From NCBI GenBank assembly GCA_027923965.1, contig AP026969.1:2666001-2730000 (forward strand): a DNA stretch of 64,000 nucleotides, written 5' to 3'. Below the pieces are notes generated by a model that did not search any database, was not told the DNA's origin, and was given only the letters and a program-made list of their open reading frames with translations. Each line of letters starts with the position of its first letter. The first letter of the stretch is position 1. Position numbers and translations under genes: made by a program. Source of the stretch: Comamonadaceae bacterium OS-1 (lineage in GTDB: Bacteria > Pseudomonadota > Gammaproteobacteria > Burkholderiales > Burkholderiaceae_C). Shown piece after piece: positions 8,994-17,768 of the stretch.

Positions 8994-9236
8994 TCAGCGC
9001 GGGGTTTTGCGCTTGGTACCCATGGCTTCCTTGTTTTTGTCGATGCGTGCCTGTTTGCGCGCTTCCTCGCGCTGCATCACCTTGCGCTTGGTGTAGCCGG
9101 TGGTGTCGGCCCACCACCACCACAGCACCGCCGCCATAAACGGCGACAGCACAATGGTCCAGCTCCAGCCCACCACGGGGGCGATGGCCAGGTACTTCAG
9201 CACGACCAGCAGCAATCCGATTCCCAAAAACAGCAT
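8994..9236 (-). CDS. small Trp-rich membrane protein (TIGR04438-type)
   Basis: An 80-residue protein on the minus strand that starts with ATG at 9236 behind CAGGAGCGGAAC, a strong ribosome binding site. It has a hydrophobic first half with a run of four Trp (MAAVLWWWWADTTGYTKRK) and a basic, charged second half ending KNKEAMGTKRKTPR. This matches the small Trp-rich protein family common in Burkholderiales, whose function is unknown. Longer frame extensions upstream to 9581 are not real: the family start and the ribosome binding site agree on 9236. It converges with the acyltransferase gene. Confidence 0.85.
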   Translation of the reverse strand: MLFLGIGLLLVVLKYLAIAPVVGWSWTIVLSPFMAAVLWWWWADTTGYTKRKVMQREEARKQARIDKNKEAMGTKRKTPR

Positions 9237-9307
9237 GTTCCGCTCCTGCGGGGGATACCTTCTGCACGGCTGCAGGAAGCGGCACCGCCCGATAAAATTA
9301 TTCACCC

Positions 9308-9369
9308 AGGACTTACGCAAGTTCCCCCTGTGAGCCCGCAGGGCGGTACTGGGGCGCAGCGTAAGTCCT
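9308..9369 (+). repeat. 62-bp nested palindromic element, copy 1
   Basis: Terminal arms AGGACTTACGC (9308-9318) and GCGTAAGTCCT (9359-9369) are perfect inverted repeats. Inside lie a CCCC/GGGG pairing and a central GCCC-GCA-GGGC hairpin. A second copy of the same length is at 40668-40729. It ends 29 bp before the cytochrome c start codon. No transposase is present, so it is non-autonomous (MITE- or REP-like) or a structured leader. Confidence 0.8.
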
Positions 9370-9398
9370 ATCACTTTACCCCACACCCGAAAGAAAAA

Positions 9399-9704
9399 AT
9401 GAGACAAGCCCTGTTTACTTTGGCGCTGGCTGCCGCCTGCTGCAGCCCGGCGCTGGCCAGCATGGACCTGGCCAAGGCCAAGAACTGCCTGGGCTGCCAC
9501 GCGGTGGACAGCAAGCTGGTCGGCCCGGCCTTCAAGGACGTGGCCGACAAGTACCGGGGCGACAAGGCCGCCGCCGCGCAACTGGCGCTGAAAATCCGCC
9601 AGGGCGGCTCCGGCGTGTGGGGGCCCATGGCCATGCCCGCCAATGCCCAGGTGAACGAGGCCGATGCCAAAAAGCTGGCCGCGTGGGTGCTTTCGCTGAA
9701 GTAA
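9399..9704 (+). CDS. small class I cytochrome c (c551/c552 type)
   Basis: A 101-residue periplasmic protein. A signal peptide (MRQALFTLALAAACCSPALA) is followed by an 80-residue mature domain with a single haem-binding CLGCH (Cys30, Cys33, His34). It has the c551-type G-P-A-F-K-D-V-A-x-K-Y segment and a distal axial Met in M-A-M-P. The protein ends K-K-L-A-A-W-V-L-S-L, the standard C-terminal helix. It carries single electrons between respiratory complexes in the periplasm. The ATG at 9399 is chosen because it opens the signal peptide; upstream in-frame codons fall inside the 62-bp palindromic element. The gene stands alone. Confidence 0.93.
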   Translation: MRQALFTLALAAACCSPALASMDLAKAKNCLGCHAVDSKLVGPAFKDVADKYRGDKAAAAQLALKIRQGGSGVWGPMAMPANAQVNEADAKKLAAWVLSLK

Positions 9705-9732
9705 ATCCCCTACTCCAGGATATTGGTCTTTT

Positions 9733-9784
9733 TGGCCTCTCGTGCCGATGGGATAAGCACGAGCAGCTCCTAAAAAAAGAGCAT
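9733..9784 (+). repeat. dispersed palindromic element, copy c
   Basis: GGCCTCTCGTGCCGATGGG is followed by ATAAGCACGAGCAGCTCC and an A-rich stretch with GAGCAT. CTCGTGC pairs with GCACGAG. It lies between the convergent cytochrome c and TPR/DUF6445 genes and may serve as a terminator. Confidence 0.75.
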
Positions 9785-11086
9785 TCAGCTAGTAGTCTGA
9801 AAGTGGAACAGCTGCACCAGCCGCCCGTTCTCCGGCTGGTTGCCGAACAGTTCGCTCACCGCGTGGAAGTAGTCGCTGCGAAAGACCACCAGGCGGTTGA
9901 AGCGCATGGGCACCTCAAACAGCCATTCCCAGCGACCCTCGCGCTGCGCCCGCCACTGGGCAAACGGCTGGAGCTTGTTGGGCGGCAGGTGGCGCTTCTG
10001 GAAGTCCAGCAGGCTGGCAAATCCGCCCGCCTGCACGTCGGCTGCTTCCGGGCGGCGGGCCAGGCCGGTGGCGCGGTGGCGGTAAAAGCTGGTGCCGCCC
10101 TGGCAGTCCTCGGGCAAGCTCAGGTACAGCACGCCGCCGAAAATATGCGGCAGCGTGGGGCTGTCCACATGCACATCGGCGCGGGCCTCGTCCGTGGCCA
10201 GGCTCACGCGCAAAGCCCCGTGGTCGGGCGAATCCCATTTGACGGTGCGGCCCAGCGCGTCGGCAATGCGCTGCATGGCGGCATCCATGGGCTGGGCGGC
10301 GGTTTGCACGCCGGGGAACACGCCATTGGCCAGCAATTGGGTGCGCTGGCGGCACAGGGCCAGGGCCTGCGCCCGAAAGGCCAGCGGGTCGTCCAGAAAA
10401 TCGTCGATCACCAGCAGGTCGCGCTCCTGGCAGGCGGTGGCCAGGTCCACGCCGGGTGCGGCGCGCAACTGCTCCAGTGGTGGCGGCACGGGCCGGGGGG
10501 CCCGTGGTTCGGCATAGCCCAGGTTCAGGCGCAGGGCCGTCGGGGCATCGCCCAGCGCCAGGGCGCGCTGGCGGCTGGCCTGGGCCTCGGGCAGGGCCCA
10601 GCGCTGGTGCTGCAACTGGGCCAGCGCCTCATGCCACAGGGCCTGCTGGCCATCCAGTGCCACGGCGGCGGCATAGCTGCGTTCGGCCTCGGCGTAGCGG
10701 TTGAGCTGGATCTGCAAATCGCCTAGCTGGGCGAGTGCTTGCGGGCTCGCCGGCTCCACAGCGCAGGCGGCTTCCAGCACCATGCAGGCCTCACCGGTCT
10801 GGCCCTGCTGCACCAGCACCTGCGCCAATTCCAGGCGGTAGGCGATGGCGGCGGGCTCCAGGGCGATGGCCTGGTGCACCAGCGGCACGCCCAGCACCGC
10901 CATGCCCATGGCCACATAGGCCATGCCCATCAGGTGCAGGGCTTCGGGGTGCTGGGGCTGCTCTTGCAGCGCCTGCTGGTAGCAGGCAAACCCCTGGTTG
11001 GTGCGGCCCTGCGCCTGGTGTGCGCGGCCCTGCTGGAGCAGCTTGGATACCCTACCCGAGACATTCCCCACTCCCAAACCCCCCAT
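9785..11086 (-). CDS. TPR protein with a DUF6445 / 2-oxoglutarate-oxygenase-like C-terminal domain
   Basis: A 433-residue protein starting at the ATG at 11086 (MGGLGVGNVSGRV) behind AAAGGAG; frame upstream to 11299 lacks family sequence. Residues about 10-180 are tetratricopeptide-like helices (A-C-Y-Q-Q-A-L-x-x-x-P-x-x-P-E-A-L repeated with variations). Residues about 225-433 match DUF6445: LLVIDDFLDDPLAFRAQAL, N-G-V-F-P-G-V-Q-T, A-D-V-H-V-D-S-P-T, G-V-L-Y-L-S-L-P and G-G-T-S-F-Y-R-H, ending in the R-x-V-x-F-R-S-D-Y-F-H-A sheet. The H-x-D and the later His fit a non-haem iron site. The substrate is unknown; the TPR part suggests protein binding. It is divergent from a mini ABC ATPase gene 63 bp away. 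Confidence 0.78.
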   Translation of the reverse strand: MGGLGVGNVSGRVSKLLQQGRAHQAQGRTNQGFACYQQALQEQPQHPEALHLMGMAYVAMGMAVLGVPLVHQAIALEPAAIAYRLELAQVLVQQGQTGEACMVLEAACAVEPASPQALAQLGDLQIQLNRYAEAERSYAAAVALDGQQALWHEALAQLQHQRWALPEAQASRQRALALGDAPTALRLNLGYAEPRAPRPVPPPLEQLRAAPGVDLATACQERDLLVIDDFLDDPLAFRAQALALCRQRTQLLANGVFPGVQTAAQPMDAAMQRIADALGRTVKWDSPDHGALRVSLATDEARADVHVDSPTLPHIFGGVLYLSLPEDCQGGTSFYRHRATGLARRPEAADVQAGGFASLLDFQKRHLPPNKLQPFAQWRAQREGRWEWLFEVPMRFNRLVVFRSDYFHAVSELFGNQPENGRLVQLFHFQTTS

Positions 11087-11149
11087 GCTGGACTCCTTTG
11101 TGCGCCGCCACTGTACCGCAGCGCAGGCTGTAGATAATCGGCCCACACC

Positions 11150-11644
11150 ATGACCGACCTCCCTCTTCTTCCTCCGGGCCTCGTTGCCGTCACTGGCGAT
11201 GAAGGCGCGGGCAAAACCCACTATTTGCGCCGCCTCGGCGACACCGGCGCGCTGTGGCTGGACCTGGCCTTGCCCGGCCAGGAGGAGCAGACTCCGCAAG
11301 AGATTTGGGCGGCGCTACAACAGCGCAGCCCGCACTGGGATGCCGCGCTGCACCAGCAGCTGGTAGAGGCCTTGCTGCTGGAGCCCCACCAGGGCAAAAA
11401 GCTCTACATGCTGTCGGCAGGCAGCCGGCGCAAGACGGCGCTGGCGGGTTTGCTGGCCTGCGGGGCATTGGTAACCTGCCTGGACCAGCCCTACGCCGCG
11501 CTGGACGGCGCTTCGATCCGGGTGGTCAACGGGGTTTTGAACGCCATGGCCGACCACCCCACCCGCACCTGGGTGGTGGCCGACTACGAGGCCCATCCCC
11601 AACTGCCCTGGCGGCAGGTGGTTGTACTGGATGGCAGGCGCTGA
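11150..11644 (+). CDS. short ABC-type ATPase domain protein with Glu-to-Gln at the catalytic base
   Basis: A 164-residue stand-alone ATPase domain. Walker A is GDEGAGKT near residue 16, the ABC signature is LSAGSRRK near residue 87, and Walker B with its flank reads ALVTCLDQPYAALD near residue 103. In active ABC ATPases the residue after the Walker B Asp is a Glu (LDEP); here it is Gln (LDQP), the change known to stop or slow hydrolysis. The usual helical subdomain is much reduced. No permease gene lies beside it. It resembles shortened CcmA-like ATPases. Its role is unknown; it may bind ATP without turning it over efficiently. Confidence 0.75.
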   Translation: MTDLPLLPPGLVAVTGDEGAGKTHYLRRLGDTGALWLDLALPGQEEQTPQEIWAALQQRSPHWDAALHQQLVEALLLEPHQGKKLYMLSAGSRRKTALAGLLACGALVTCLDQPYAALDGASIRVVNGVLNAMADHPTRTWVVADYEAHPQLPWRQVVVLDGRR

Positions 11645-11651
11645 ACGAGTT

Positions 11652-11711
11652 GCTATTATTTCAGTAGCTGCTCACGCTTATCCAGTGAGCGTGAGCAGCC
11701 TGAAAAGCCTG
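11652..11711 (-). repeat. dispersed palindromic element, copy d, acting as a terminator hairpin
   Basis: It contains a perfect 12-bp stem GCTGCTCACGCT / AGCGTGAGCAGC (11667-11699), flanked by the family's AGTAGC and GCTATTATTT segment on the left, in inverted orientation. It lies between the convergent ABC ATPase and acs genes. Confidence 0.8.
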
Positions 11712-11717
11712 TAACGA

Positions 11718-13706
11718 TCAGTAGGCCTGGCCCAGTTGGCCCAGGATGGCCGGGTTCTCCAGCGTGGAGGTGTCTTGCGTCACCGCCTCGCCCTTGGCCA
11801 GGTTGCGCAGCAGGCGGCGCATGATCTTGCCGCTGCGGGTCTTGGGCAGGTTTTCGCCGAAGCGGATGTCCTTGGGCTTGGCGATGGGGCCGATTTCCTT
11901 GGCCACCCAGGCGCGCAGCTCGTTGGCGATCTTCTTGGCTTCGTCGCCGCTAGGGCAGCCGCGCTTCAAGACCACAAAGGCGCAGATGGCCTCGCCGGTC
12001 AGGTCGTCGGGGCGGCCCACCACGGCGGCTTCGGCCACCAGGGCGGTGTGCGACACCAGGGCGGATTCGATTTCCATGGTGCCCATGCGGTGGCCAGAGA
12101 CGTTCAGCACGTCGTCGATACGGCCGGTGATGCGGAAGTAGCCGCGGTCGGCACTGCGCACCGCGCCGTCACCGGCCAGGTAGATCTTGCCGCCCATTTC
12201 TTCGGGGAAGTAGCTCTTCTTGAAGCGGTCCGGGTCGTTCCAGATGGTGCGGATCATGCTGGGCCAAGGGCGCTTGACCACCAGCAGGCCACCGGTACCG
12301 TTGGGCAGGTCGTTGCCGACTTCATCCACGATGGCGGCCATGATGCCGGGCAGCGGCAGCGTGCAGCTACCGGGCACCAGGGGCGTGGCACCGGGCATGG
12401 GCGACATCATGTGGCCGCCGGTTTCGGTCTGCCAGAAGGTGTCCACAATCGGGCAACGCTCGTGGCCCACGTTCTTGTAGTACCACATCCAGGCTTCGGG
12501 GTTGATGGGCTCGCCCACCGAACCCAGGATGCGCAGGCTGTCCAGGTTGGAGCGGTCGGGGTGGACTTTTTCGTCGGCCTCGGCGGCCTTGATCAGCGAG
12601 CGGATGGCGGTGGGTGCGGTGTAGAAGATGGTGCACTTGTGGCGCTCGATCATCTGCCAAAAGCGCCCGGCGTTCGGGTAGGTGGGGATGCCTTCAAAGA
12701 TGATTTGCGTGGCACCGGCAGCCAGCGGGCCGTAGGCCACGTAGGTGTGGCCGGTGATCCAGCCGATGTCGGCGGTGCACCAGAACACGTCGTCGGGCTT
12801 CAGGTCAAAGGTCCAGTCCATGGTCAGCTTGGCCCACAGCAAATAGCCGCCGGTGCTGTGCTGCACGCCCTTGGGTTTGCCGGTGGAGCCGGAGGTGTAG
12901 AGGATGAACAGCGGGTGCTCGGCACCCACGGCCACCGGCGGGCAGTCGCTGCTCTGGCCGGCCACGGCCTGGGCAAAGGTCTGGTCGCGCCCGGCCACCA
13001 TGGCGCAGGCGGTGGCGGTGCGCTCGTACACGAATACGTTCTTGATCGACTCGCAGCCGCCCAGGGCGATGCCTTCGTCCACGATGGCCTTCAGGGGCAG
13101 CTCTTTGCCCCCGCGCATCTGGTAGTTGGCGGTGATGACGGCCACGGCACCGGCATCGATGATGCGTTCATTCAAGGCCTTGGACGAGAAGCCGCCAAAC
13201 ACCACGCTGTGGGTGGCACCGATGCGGGCGCAGGCCTGCATGGCGATCACGCCTTCCAGCGTCATGGGCATGTAGACCAGCACGCGGTCGCCCTTTTGGA
13301 TGCCCGCGGCCTTGAGCGCGTTGGCAAACTGGCTGACCTGCGTGAGTAACTCTTTGTAAGTGGTCTTTTTGACCGTGCCATCGTCGGCTTCGAAGATCAC
13401 CGCCGTCTTGTTTTCGGTCGGCGTGCCCATGTGTTTGTCGAGGCAGTTGGCCGAGGCGTTGAGCTCGCCGTCGGCAAACCACTGGTAGAACGGTGCGTTG
13501 GATTCGTCCAGGGTCTGGGTAAAAGGTTTGTTCCACAGCACGTTTTCGCGGGCCAGGCGGCTCCAGAAGCCCTCAAAGTCGCTTGCCGCCTCGGCGCACA
13601 AGGCGTTGTAGCCGTCCATGCCGCTGATGCGGGCCGATTTTTGCATCGCCTCGCTGGGAGGGAACACGCGGTTTTCAATCAACACGGACTCAATGGCAGA
13701 ACTCAT
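11718..13706 (-). CDS. acs: acetyl-CoA synthetase (AMP-forming)
   Basis: A 662-residue cytoplasmic enzyme that activates acetate to acetyl-CoA through acetyl-AMP. It contains the adenylation signature [11 protein letters not shown] near residue 265, the W-F-Y-T/W-Q-T-E-T-G-G motif ([10 protein letters not shown]) near 415, an S-G-H-R-M/L-G-T motif and the C-terminal [11 protein letters not shown]. The Lys in that last motif is the residue acetylated to switch the enzyme off in other bacteria. Length and motif order are those of the full Acs family. The gene is monocistronic on the minus strand, with a palindromic hairpin at its 3' end and a 138-bp gap to the divergent yqhA. Confidence 0.97.
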   Translation of the reverse strand: MSSAIESVLIENRVFPPSEAMQKSARISGMDGYNALCAEAASDFEGFWSRLARENVLWNKPFTQTLDESNAPFYQWFADGELNASANCLDKHMGTPTENKTAVIFEADDGTVKKTTYKELLTQVSQFANALKAAGIQKGDRVLVYMPMTLEGVIAMQACARIGATHSVVFGGFSSKALNERIIDAGAVAVITANYQMRGGKELPLKAIVDEGIALGGCESIKNVFVYERTATACAMVAGRDQTFAQAVAGQSSDCPPVAVGAEHPLFILYTSGSTGKPKGVQHSTGGYLLWAKLTMDWTFDLKPDDVFWCTADIGWITGHTYVAYGPLAAGATQIIFEGIPTYPNAGRFWQMIERHKCTIFYTAPTAIRSLIKAAEADEKVHPDRSNLDSLRILGSVGEPINPEAWMWYYKNVGHERCPIVDTFWQTETGGHMMSPMPGATPLVPGSCTLPLPGIMAAIVDEVGNDLPNGTGGLLVVKRPWPSMIRTIWNDPDRFKKSYFPEEMGGKIYLAGDGAVRSADRGYFRITGRIDDVLNVSGHRMGTMEIESALVSHTALVAEAAVVGRPDDLTGEAICAFVVLKRGCPSGDEAKKIANELRAWVAKEIGPIAKPKDIRFGENLPKTRSGKIMRRLLRNLAKGEAVTQDTSTLENPAILGQLGQAY

Positions 13707-13844
13707 GGGTTTGTCTCCTCGATGGGTGGATTAGTGAACGCTATTAATGTCGGGGCTGGCTCTTACGTATTGCTGACTTACTAAAACGGTACAAACCCTG
13801 ATCCTACAATCCAACTTTGCAGTTAACGCCCTCCAACCCCAAAA

Positions 13845-14453
13845 ATGTCCGAATCCACCCCGCCAAAATCCCAGCCGCTACGCCCCCTGCCCCGCTTTAT
13901 TTTTGCCAGCCGTTGGCTGCAGTTACCGTTGTACCTGGGCCTGATCGCGGCACAGGCCGTGTATGTGGTGCATTTCCTGGTGGAACTGACGCACCTGGTG
14001 GAGGCCGCCTTTGGCAGCCAGACCGCGCTGGAGGCCCTGGTGCACAGCATTGGCTACAAGGATGCCGTAGTGCCCAGTGCGCTCAATGAGACAATCATCA
14101 TGCTGGTGGTGCTGGCGCTGATCGACGTGGTGATGATCTCCAACCTGCTGATCATGGTGATCGTGGGCGGCTACGAGACCTTTGTGAGCCGCATGGACCT
14201 GGAAGGCCACCCCGACCAGCCCGAATGGCTGAGCCACGTCAACGCCTCGGTGCTGAAGGTCAAGCTGGCCATGGCCATCATCGGCATCTCGTCCATCCAC
14301 CTGCTGAAAACCTTCATCAACGCGGCCAACTACGACGCCAAGGTGCTGATGGCGCAAACCGGCATCCACGTGGTGTTTTTGCTCAGCGCGCTGGCGATTG
14401 CCTACACCGACAAGCTGCTCACCGCCACCTACAACGCGGCGCGGCACGACTGA
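13845..14453 (+). CDS. YqhA / UPF0114 family membrane protein
   Basis: A 202-residue inner-membrane protein of the UPF0114 (TIGR00645) family. About four hydrophobic segments are visible (near residues 20-45, 78-105, 140-160 and 170-190). The conserved block [20 protein letters not shown] is followed by V-G-G-Y-E-T-F-V-S and H-P-D-Q-P-E-W-L. The family's function is unknown. It is divergent from acs and ends only 9 bp from the stop of the convergent GGDEF/EAL gene, leaving no room for a separate terminator. Confidence 0.9.
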   Translation: MSESTPPKSQPLRPLPRFIFASRWLQLPLYLGLIAAQAVYVVHFLVELTHLVEAAFGSQTALEALVHSIGYKDAVVPSALNETIIMLVVLALIDVVMISNLLIMVIVGGYETFVSRMDLEGHPDQPEWLSHVNASVLKVKLAMAIIGISSIHLLKTFINAANYDAKVLMAQTGIHVVFLLSALAIAYTDKLLTATYNAARHD

Positions 14454-14462
14454 TTCCGTAGT

Positions 14463-17400
14463 TCACACCGCACCCGGTGCCAGGTGGCTGCGGCGCCGTT
14501 CGGGCCGATGCTTGCGGTCTTGCAGCCACAGCGCAAAAGCCTCGGCTGGCATGGGGCGGGCAAAGTAATAGCCTTGCAGCTCGTCGCAGGCCAGGGCCTT
14601 GAGCTGGCCCGCCACCTCGGCCAGCTCCACTCCTTCGGCCACCACCTTCAGGCCCAGGGTGTGGCCCAGGGCGATGATGGCGCGGATGATGGCCAGGTCG
14701 GTGGGGTCGGTCAGCATGTCGCGCACAAACGACTGGTCGATTTTCAGCTTGTCGATCGCAAAGCGCTTGAGGTAGGCCAGGCTGGAATAGCCGGTGCCAA
14801 AGTCGTCGATCGACAGCTGCACGCCCAGTGCTTTCAACGCCGCCAGCTGCTCCACCGCCAGGCTGGTGTTGTCCATCAGCACCGACTCGGTGATCTCCAG
14901 TTCCAGCGCGGCCGGTGCGATGCCATGGTCTTGCAGGCATTGCTGGATCTGCGGCACCAGGTCGGCATCGGCCAGTTGCAGGGCCGACAGGTTCACCGAC
15001 ACCGTCAACGCGCTCAGCCCCTGCGCATGCCACTGCGCCAGTTGACCGCAGGCCTGCTGCAGCACCCAGGCACCGATGGGCCGAATCAGGCCGGTTTCTT
15101 CGGCCACCGGGATAAAGCGCCCGGGCGACACCGAGCCCAGCGCCGGATTGTCCCAGCGCAGCAAGGCCTCCACCCCCACCACCTCCAGCCCATCCATAGC
15201 CTTGGCGCTGACCTTGGGCTGGAACTGCAGGCTGAACTCGCCGCGCTCCAGGGCGTGGCGCAGTTGCTGCTCCAGCGCCTGCCGCTGCTGGGCCAGTTGC
15301 TCGATCTCGGGCTCGTAAAACCGCGCCATGTCGCGCCCGGCGTTTTTGGCGGCGTACATGGCGGCATCGGCGCGGCGCATCAGCAGGGGCAGGTCCAGGC
15401 CGTCGTCCGGGTACAGGGCCACGCCCACGCTGCACGAGACCTGCAGGTCGTGGCCATCCACATGGTGGGTCTGGCGGATCAGCGGGATCAGGCGGCGCTC
15501 TACCGTGTGCTGCACTTCTTCCGGCCCGGCCACGCCGCGCAGGATGACCACGTATTCATCGCCGCCCAGACGGCTCACCGTGTCGACGCTGCGCACCGCC
15601 TGGCTCAGGCGGCTGGCCACCGAGCGCAGCACGCCGTCGCCGATATGGTGGCCCAGGGTGTCGTTGATGGTTTTGAAGCGGTCCAGGTCGATGAACAGCA
15701 CGGCCACCCGCTCGCCACTGCGCTGCGCCGCCTCGATCGCGGCCTCCAGCCGGATCACGCACAGCGCCCGGTTGGGCAGCTCGGTCAGCACATCGTGCTG
15801 GGCCAGAAACTGCACCCGCGCCTCGGTACGCTTGCGGTCGGTGATGTCGACCGAGATGCCGATGTACTGCGACACCGCGCCAAAACGCGAGCCGTCGCGC
15901 ACCGCCGAAATCATCAGCCAGGCCGGGTAGGTTTCGCCCGAGCGTTTGCGGAAATGCACCTCGCCCTGCCAGGCATCGCGGTCTTGCGACAGGCTGTTGA
16001 GGCTTTGCTCCACGGTCGCCACCTCCGTACCTTCCAGCAGCACGCTCAGCGGCTCGCCAATCACCTCATAAAAGTCGTACGAGGTGCTGCGGCAAAACGC
16101 CCGGTTCACGCTCAGAATCTTCTGCTGCCCGTCCATGATGATGATGCTCTCGCTGGAGGCCTCGAACACCTTGGCCCACAGCTCCAGGCGGCGCTCCATC
16201 ACCTTGAGCACATTGATCGGGGTAAAGGCCGTGAGCACCGCATCCCGCCCCTGAAACTGCAACCGGCGCGCCGACAGCACGGCCCACGAGGGCTCGGCCC
16301 CGCCCAGCCAGCGCACCTCGAACTCGTCCACCTGGCCCTGGTCCGACAGCTGCTGGAAAAACCGCGCGCGCACGCCCGGCTCCAGCCCGGTGCGCCAGGG
16401 GTCGCGGCTTTGCCCGGCCAGCCACGGCAGGGCCGGTGCGTTGGCGTGCAGCACCTCGTGGTCGGGCACCGAGGTGACCACCAGCGCAATCGGGATCGCC
16501 TCCACCAGGGCCTGCTGGGCCTGGGCGGCACGGCTGCGGGCGGCGGCCTCTTGCTCGGCCAGGCGTTGCTGGTCCAGCTGGGCCAGCATGCCGTTGAAGG
16601 CGGTGACCAGCTGGCCGATTTCATCGCGGCTGTGCCACACCGCCCGGCGTGAATGGTCGCCGGTCTGGCGCACCGCGTCGGCCACCGCGGCCAGATTCGT
16701 CAGGGGCCGGGCGATTTGGCGGGCCACGGCATAGACCAAGCTCAGAATGCAGCTCAGCAGCAAAAACGCCGTGCCCAGGTGCAGCCACATGCGGTTGAAC
16801 AGCGCGTCCACCCGCTCGTGCAGCAGGCGGTCCAGGTCGGTGGCAGTGCGAGCCCAGGCATCGGTGAGGGCCAGCAGCGAGTCGCCGTAGTGCTGTTGCA
16901 GCAGCTCCAGGTTGTGCGGGTTGGCATCGCCATCGGCCAGCAGTTGCACCGCCGCCAAAAATTCGCCCAGCCGGGCCTCCAGCATGGTGCGGCTGGCCTG
17001 CAGCGCTGCGCGCTGCGCCGGGCTGCCCGCGGCAAAGGCCTGGGTGTAGTCGGAGCGGATGCCCAGTACCACGGCATCCAGCCGCCCGGCCAGAATCAGC
17101 AGCTCGGTGCGCCGGTCTTGCACGCCCGACGGAATCGCCACCGCCGAAGGCACCTTGGGCAGGATGCGGATGGTGTCGTTGAGCACCTCCAGCAGCTCGG
17201 GAAAGCGCAGCACCACCAGCGACATGGCGTAGTAGCTGTCCAGGTCGGGGTCGAGGATCAGGTTGGACTGGTTGCCCACGGTGGTCAGCAGCTCGCGGGC
17301 CTGGCGCAACATGGGTTTGAGGGCGTTCTGGTGCTCGGCCGGTCGGGTCTCGGCGTTGAGTTGCTGCCAGCTGTCGACGAAAGCCTTGCTGGCCTGGGCC

Positions 17401-17741
17401 GTCTGCAAGGTGCCGTCGTGGCTCACGCGCAAGAGGTCCAGTCGCAGCAAAGCTACAGATGCCGGTGGCGCACCACTTTGGGGCGGAAGAAAGGGCTGCA
17501 TGAGCACATCACGCACCGCCACGCTGTAGGCGGTGCCGACGATCTCTTTGCGGGTGAAATCGATGGACTGGAATTTCTCGTGGATCAGGATGCTCGACAC
17601 GTAGATCACGGCGGTCAGGTCGAGCAGATAAATCAGCGTGAGTTTGCGCCCCACGCTGAGGCGGCCCAGCCAGCGGGTGAAGGCCTGGGTCGGCTTCAAA
17701 CTCAACGGCACCGCGCAAGCCCCAGGGGCTGCGCGGTGCAT
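14463..17741 (-). CDS. membrane sensor with HAMP, PAS, GGDEF (GGDEY) and EAL domains
   Basis: A 1092-residue cyclic-di-GMP signalling protein. Domain order: a transmembrane helix near residues 33-53; a periplasmic sensor of about 265 residues; a second helix near 319-340; HAMP to about 395; PAS-like regions near 410-640 (the second ends YIGISVDITDRKRTEARV); GGDEF near 640-800; and EAL near 815-1070. The GGDEF motif is degenerate, GGDEY near residue 724. The EAL domain keeps EALLRW, the N-x-S, E-I-T-E-S, DDFGTGYSS and E-G-V-E motifs, so phosphodiesterase activity is likely and cyclase activity doubtful. It starts 27 bp after the alpha-E stop, so it is probably co-transcribed with the ATP-grasp/alpha-E pair. 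Confidence 0.9.
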   Translation of the reverse strand: MHRAAPGACAVPLSLKPTQAFTRWLGRLSVGRKLTLIYLLDLTAVIYVSSILIHEKFQSIDFTRKEIVGTAYSVAVRDVLMQPFLPPQSGAPPASVALLRLDLLRVSHDGTLQTAQASKAFVDSWQQLNAETRPAEHQNALKPMLRQARELLTTVGNQSNLILDPDLDSYYAMSLVVLRFPELLEVLNDTIRILPKVPSAVAIPSGVQDRRTELLILAGRLDAVVLGIRSDYTQAFAAGSPAQRAALQASRTMLEARLGEFLAAVQLLADGDANPHNLELLQQHYGDSLLALTDAWARTATDLDRLLHERVDALFNRMWLHLGTAFLLLSCILSLVYAVARQIARPLTNLAAVADAVRQTGDHSRRAVWHSRDEIGQLVTAFNGMLAQLDQQRLAEQEAAARSRAAQAQQALVEAIPIALVVTSVPDHEVLHANAPALPWLAGQSRDPWRTGLEPGVRARFFQQLSDQGQVDEFEVRWLGGAEPSWAVLSARRLQFQGRDAVLTAFTPINVLKVMERRLELWAKVFEASSESIIIMDGQQKILSVNRAFCRSTSYDFYEVIGEPLSVLLEGTEVATVEQSLNSLSQDRDAWQGEVHFRKRSGETYPAWLMISAVRDGSRFGAVSQYIGISVDITDRKRTEARVQFLAQHDVLTELPNRALCVIRLEAAIEAAQRSGERVAVLFIDLDRFKTINDTLGHHIGDGVLRSVASRLSQAVRSVDTVSRLGGDEYVVILRGVAGPEEVQHTVERRLIPLIRQTHHVDGHDLQVSCSVGVALYPDDGLDLPLLMRRADAAMYAAKNAGRDMARFYEPEIEQLAQQRQALEQQLRHALERGEFSLQFQPKVSAKAMDGLEVVGVEALLRWDNPALGSVSPGRFIPVAEETGLIRPIGAWVLQQACGQLAQWHAQGLSALTVSVNLSALQLADADLVPQIQQCLQDHGIAPAALELEITESVLMDNTSLAVEQLAALKALGVQLSIDDFGTGYSSLAYLKRFAIDKLKIDQSFVRDMLTDPTDLAIIRAIIALGHTLGLKVVAEGVELAEVAGQLKALACDELQGYYFARPMPAEAFALWLQDRKHRPERRRSHLAPGAV

Positions 17742-17768
17742 GCATGCGCTTTACAGCAACATCGCATC

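Noticed and set aside
9308..9369. Remnant ends of a named insertion sequence
   Set aside because: The 62-bp unit has perfect end repeats but no transposase fragment, and I could not assign it to any IS family from memory, so it is reported only as a repeat.
8994..9581. 195-codon version of the small Trp-rich protein
   Set aside because: The extra N-terminal part reads through the 62-bp palindrome and the cytochrome c gene antisense; the ribosome binding site and family start point to 9236.
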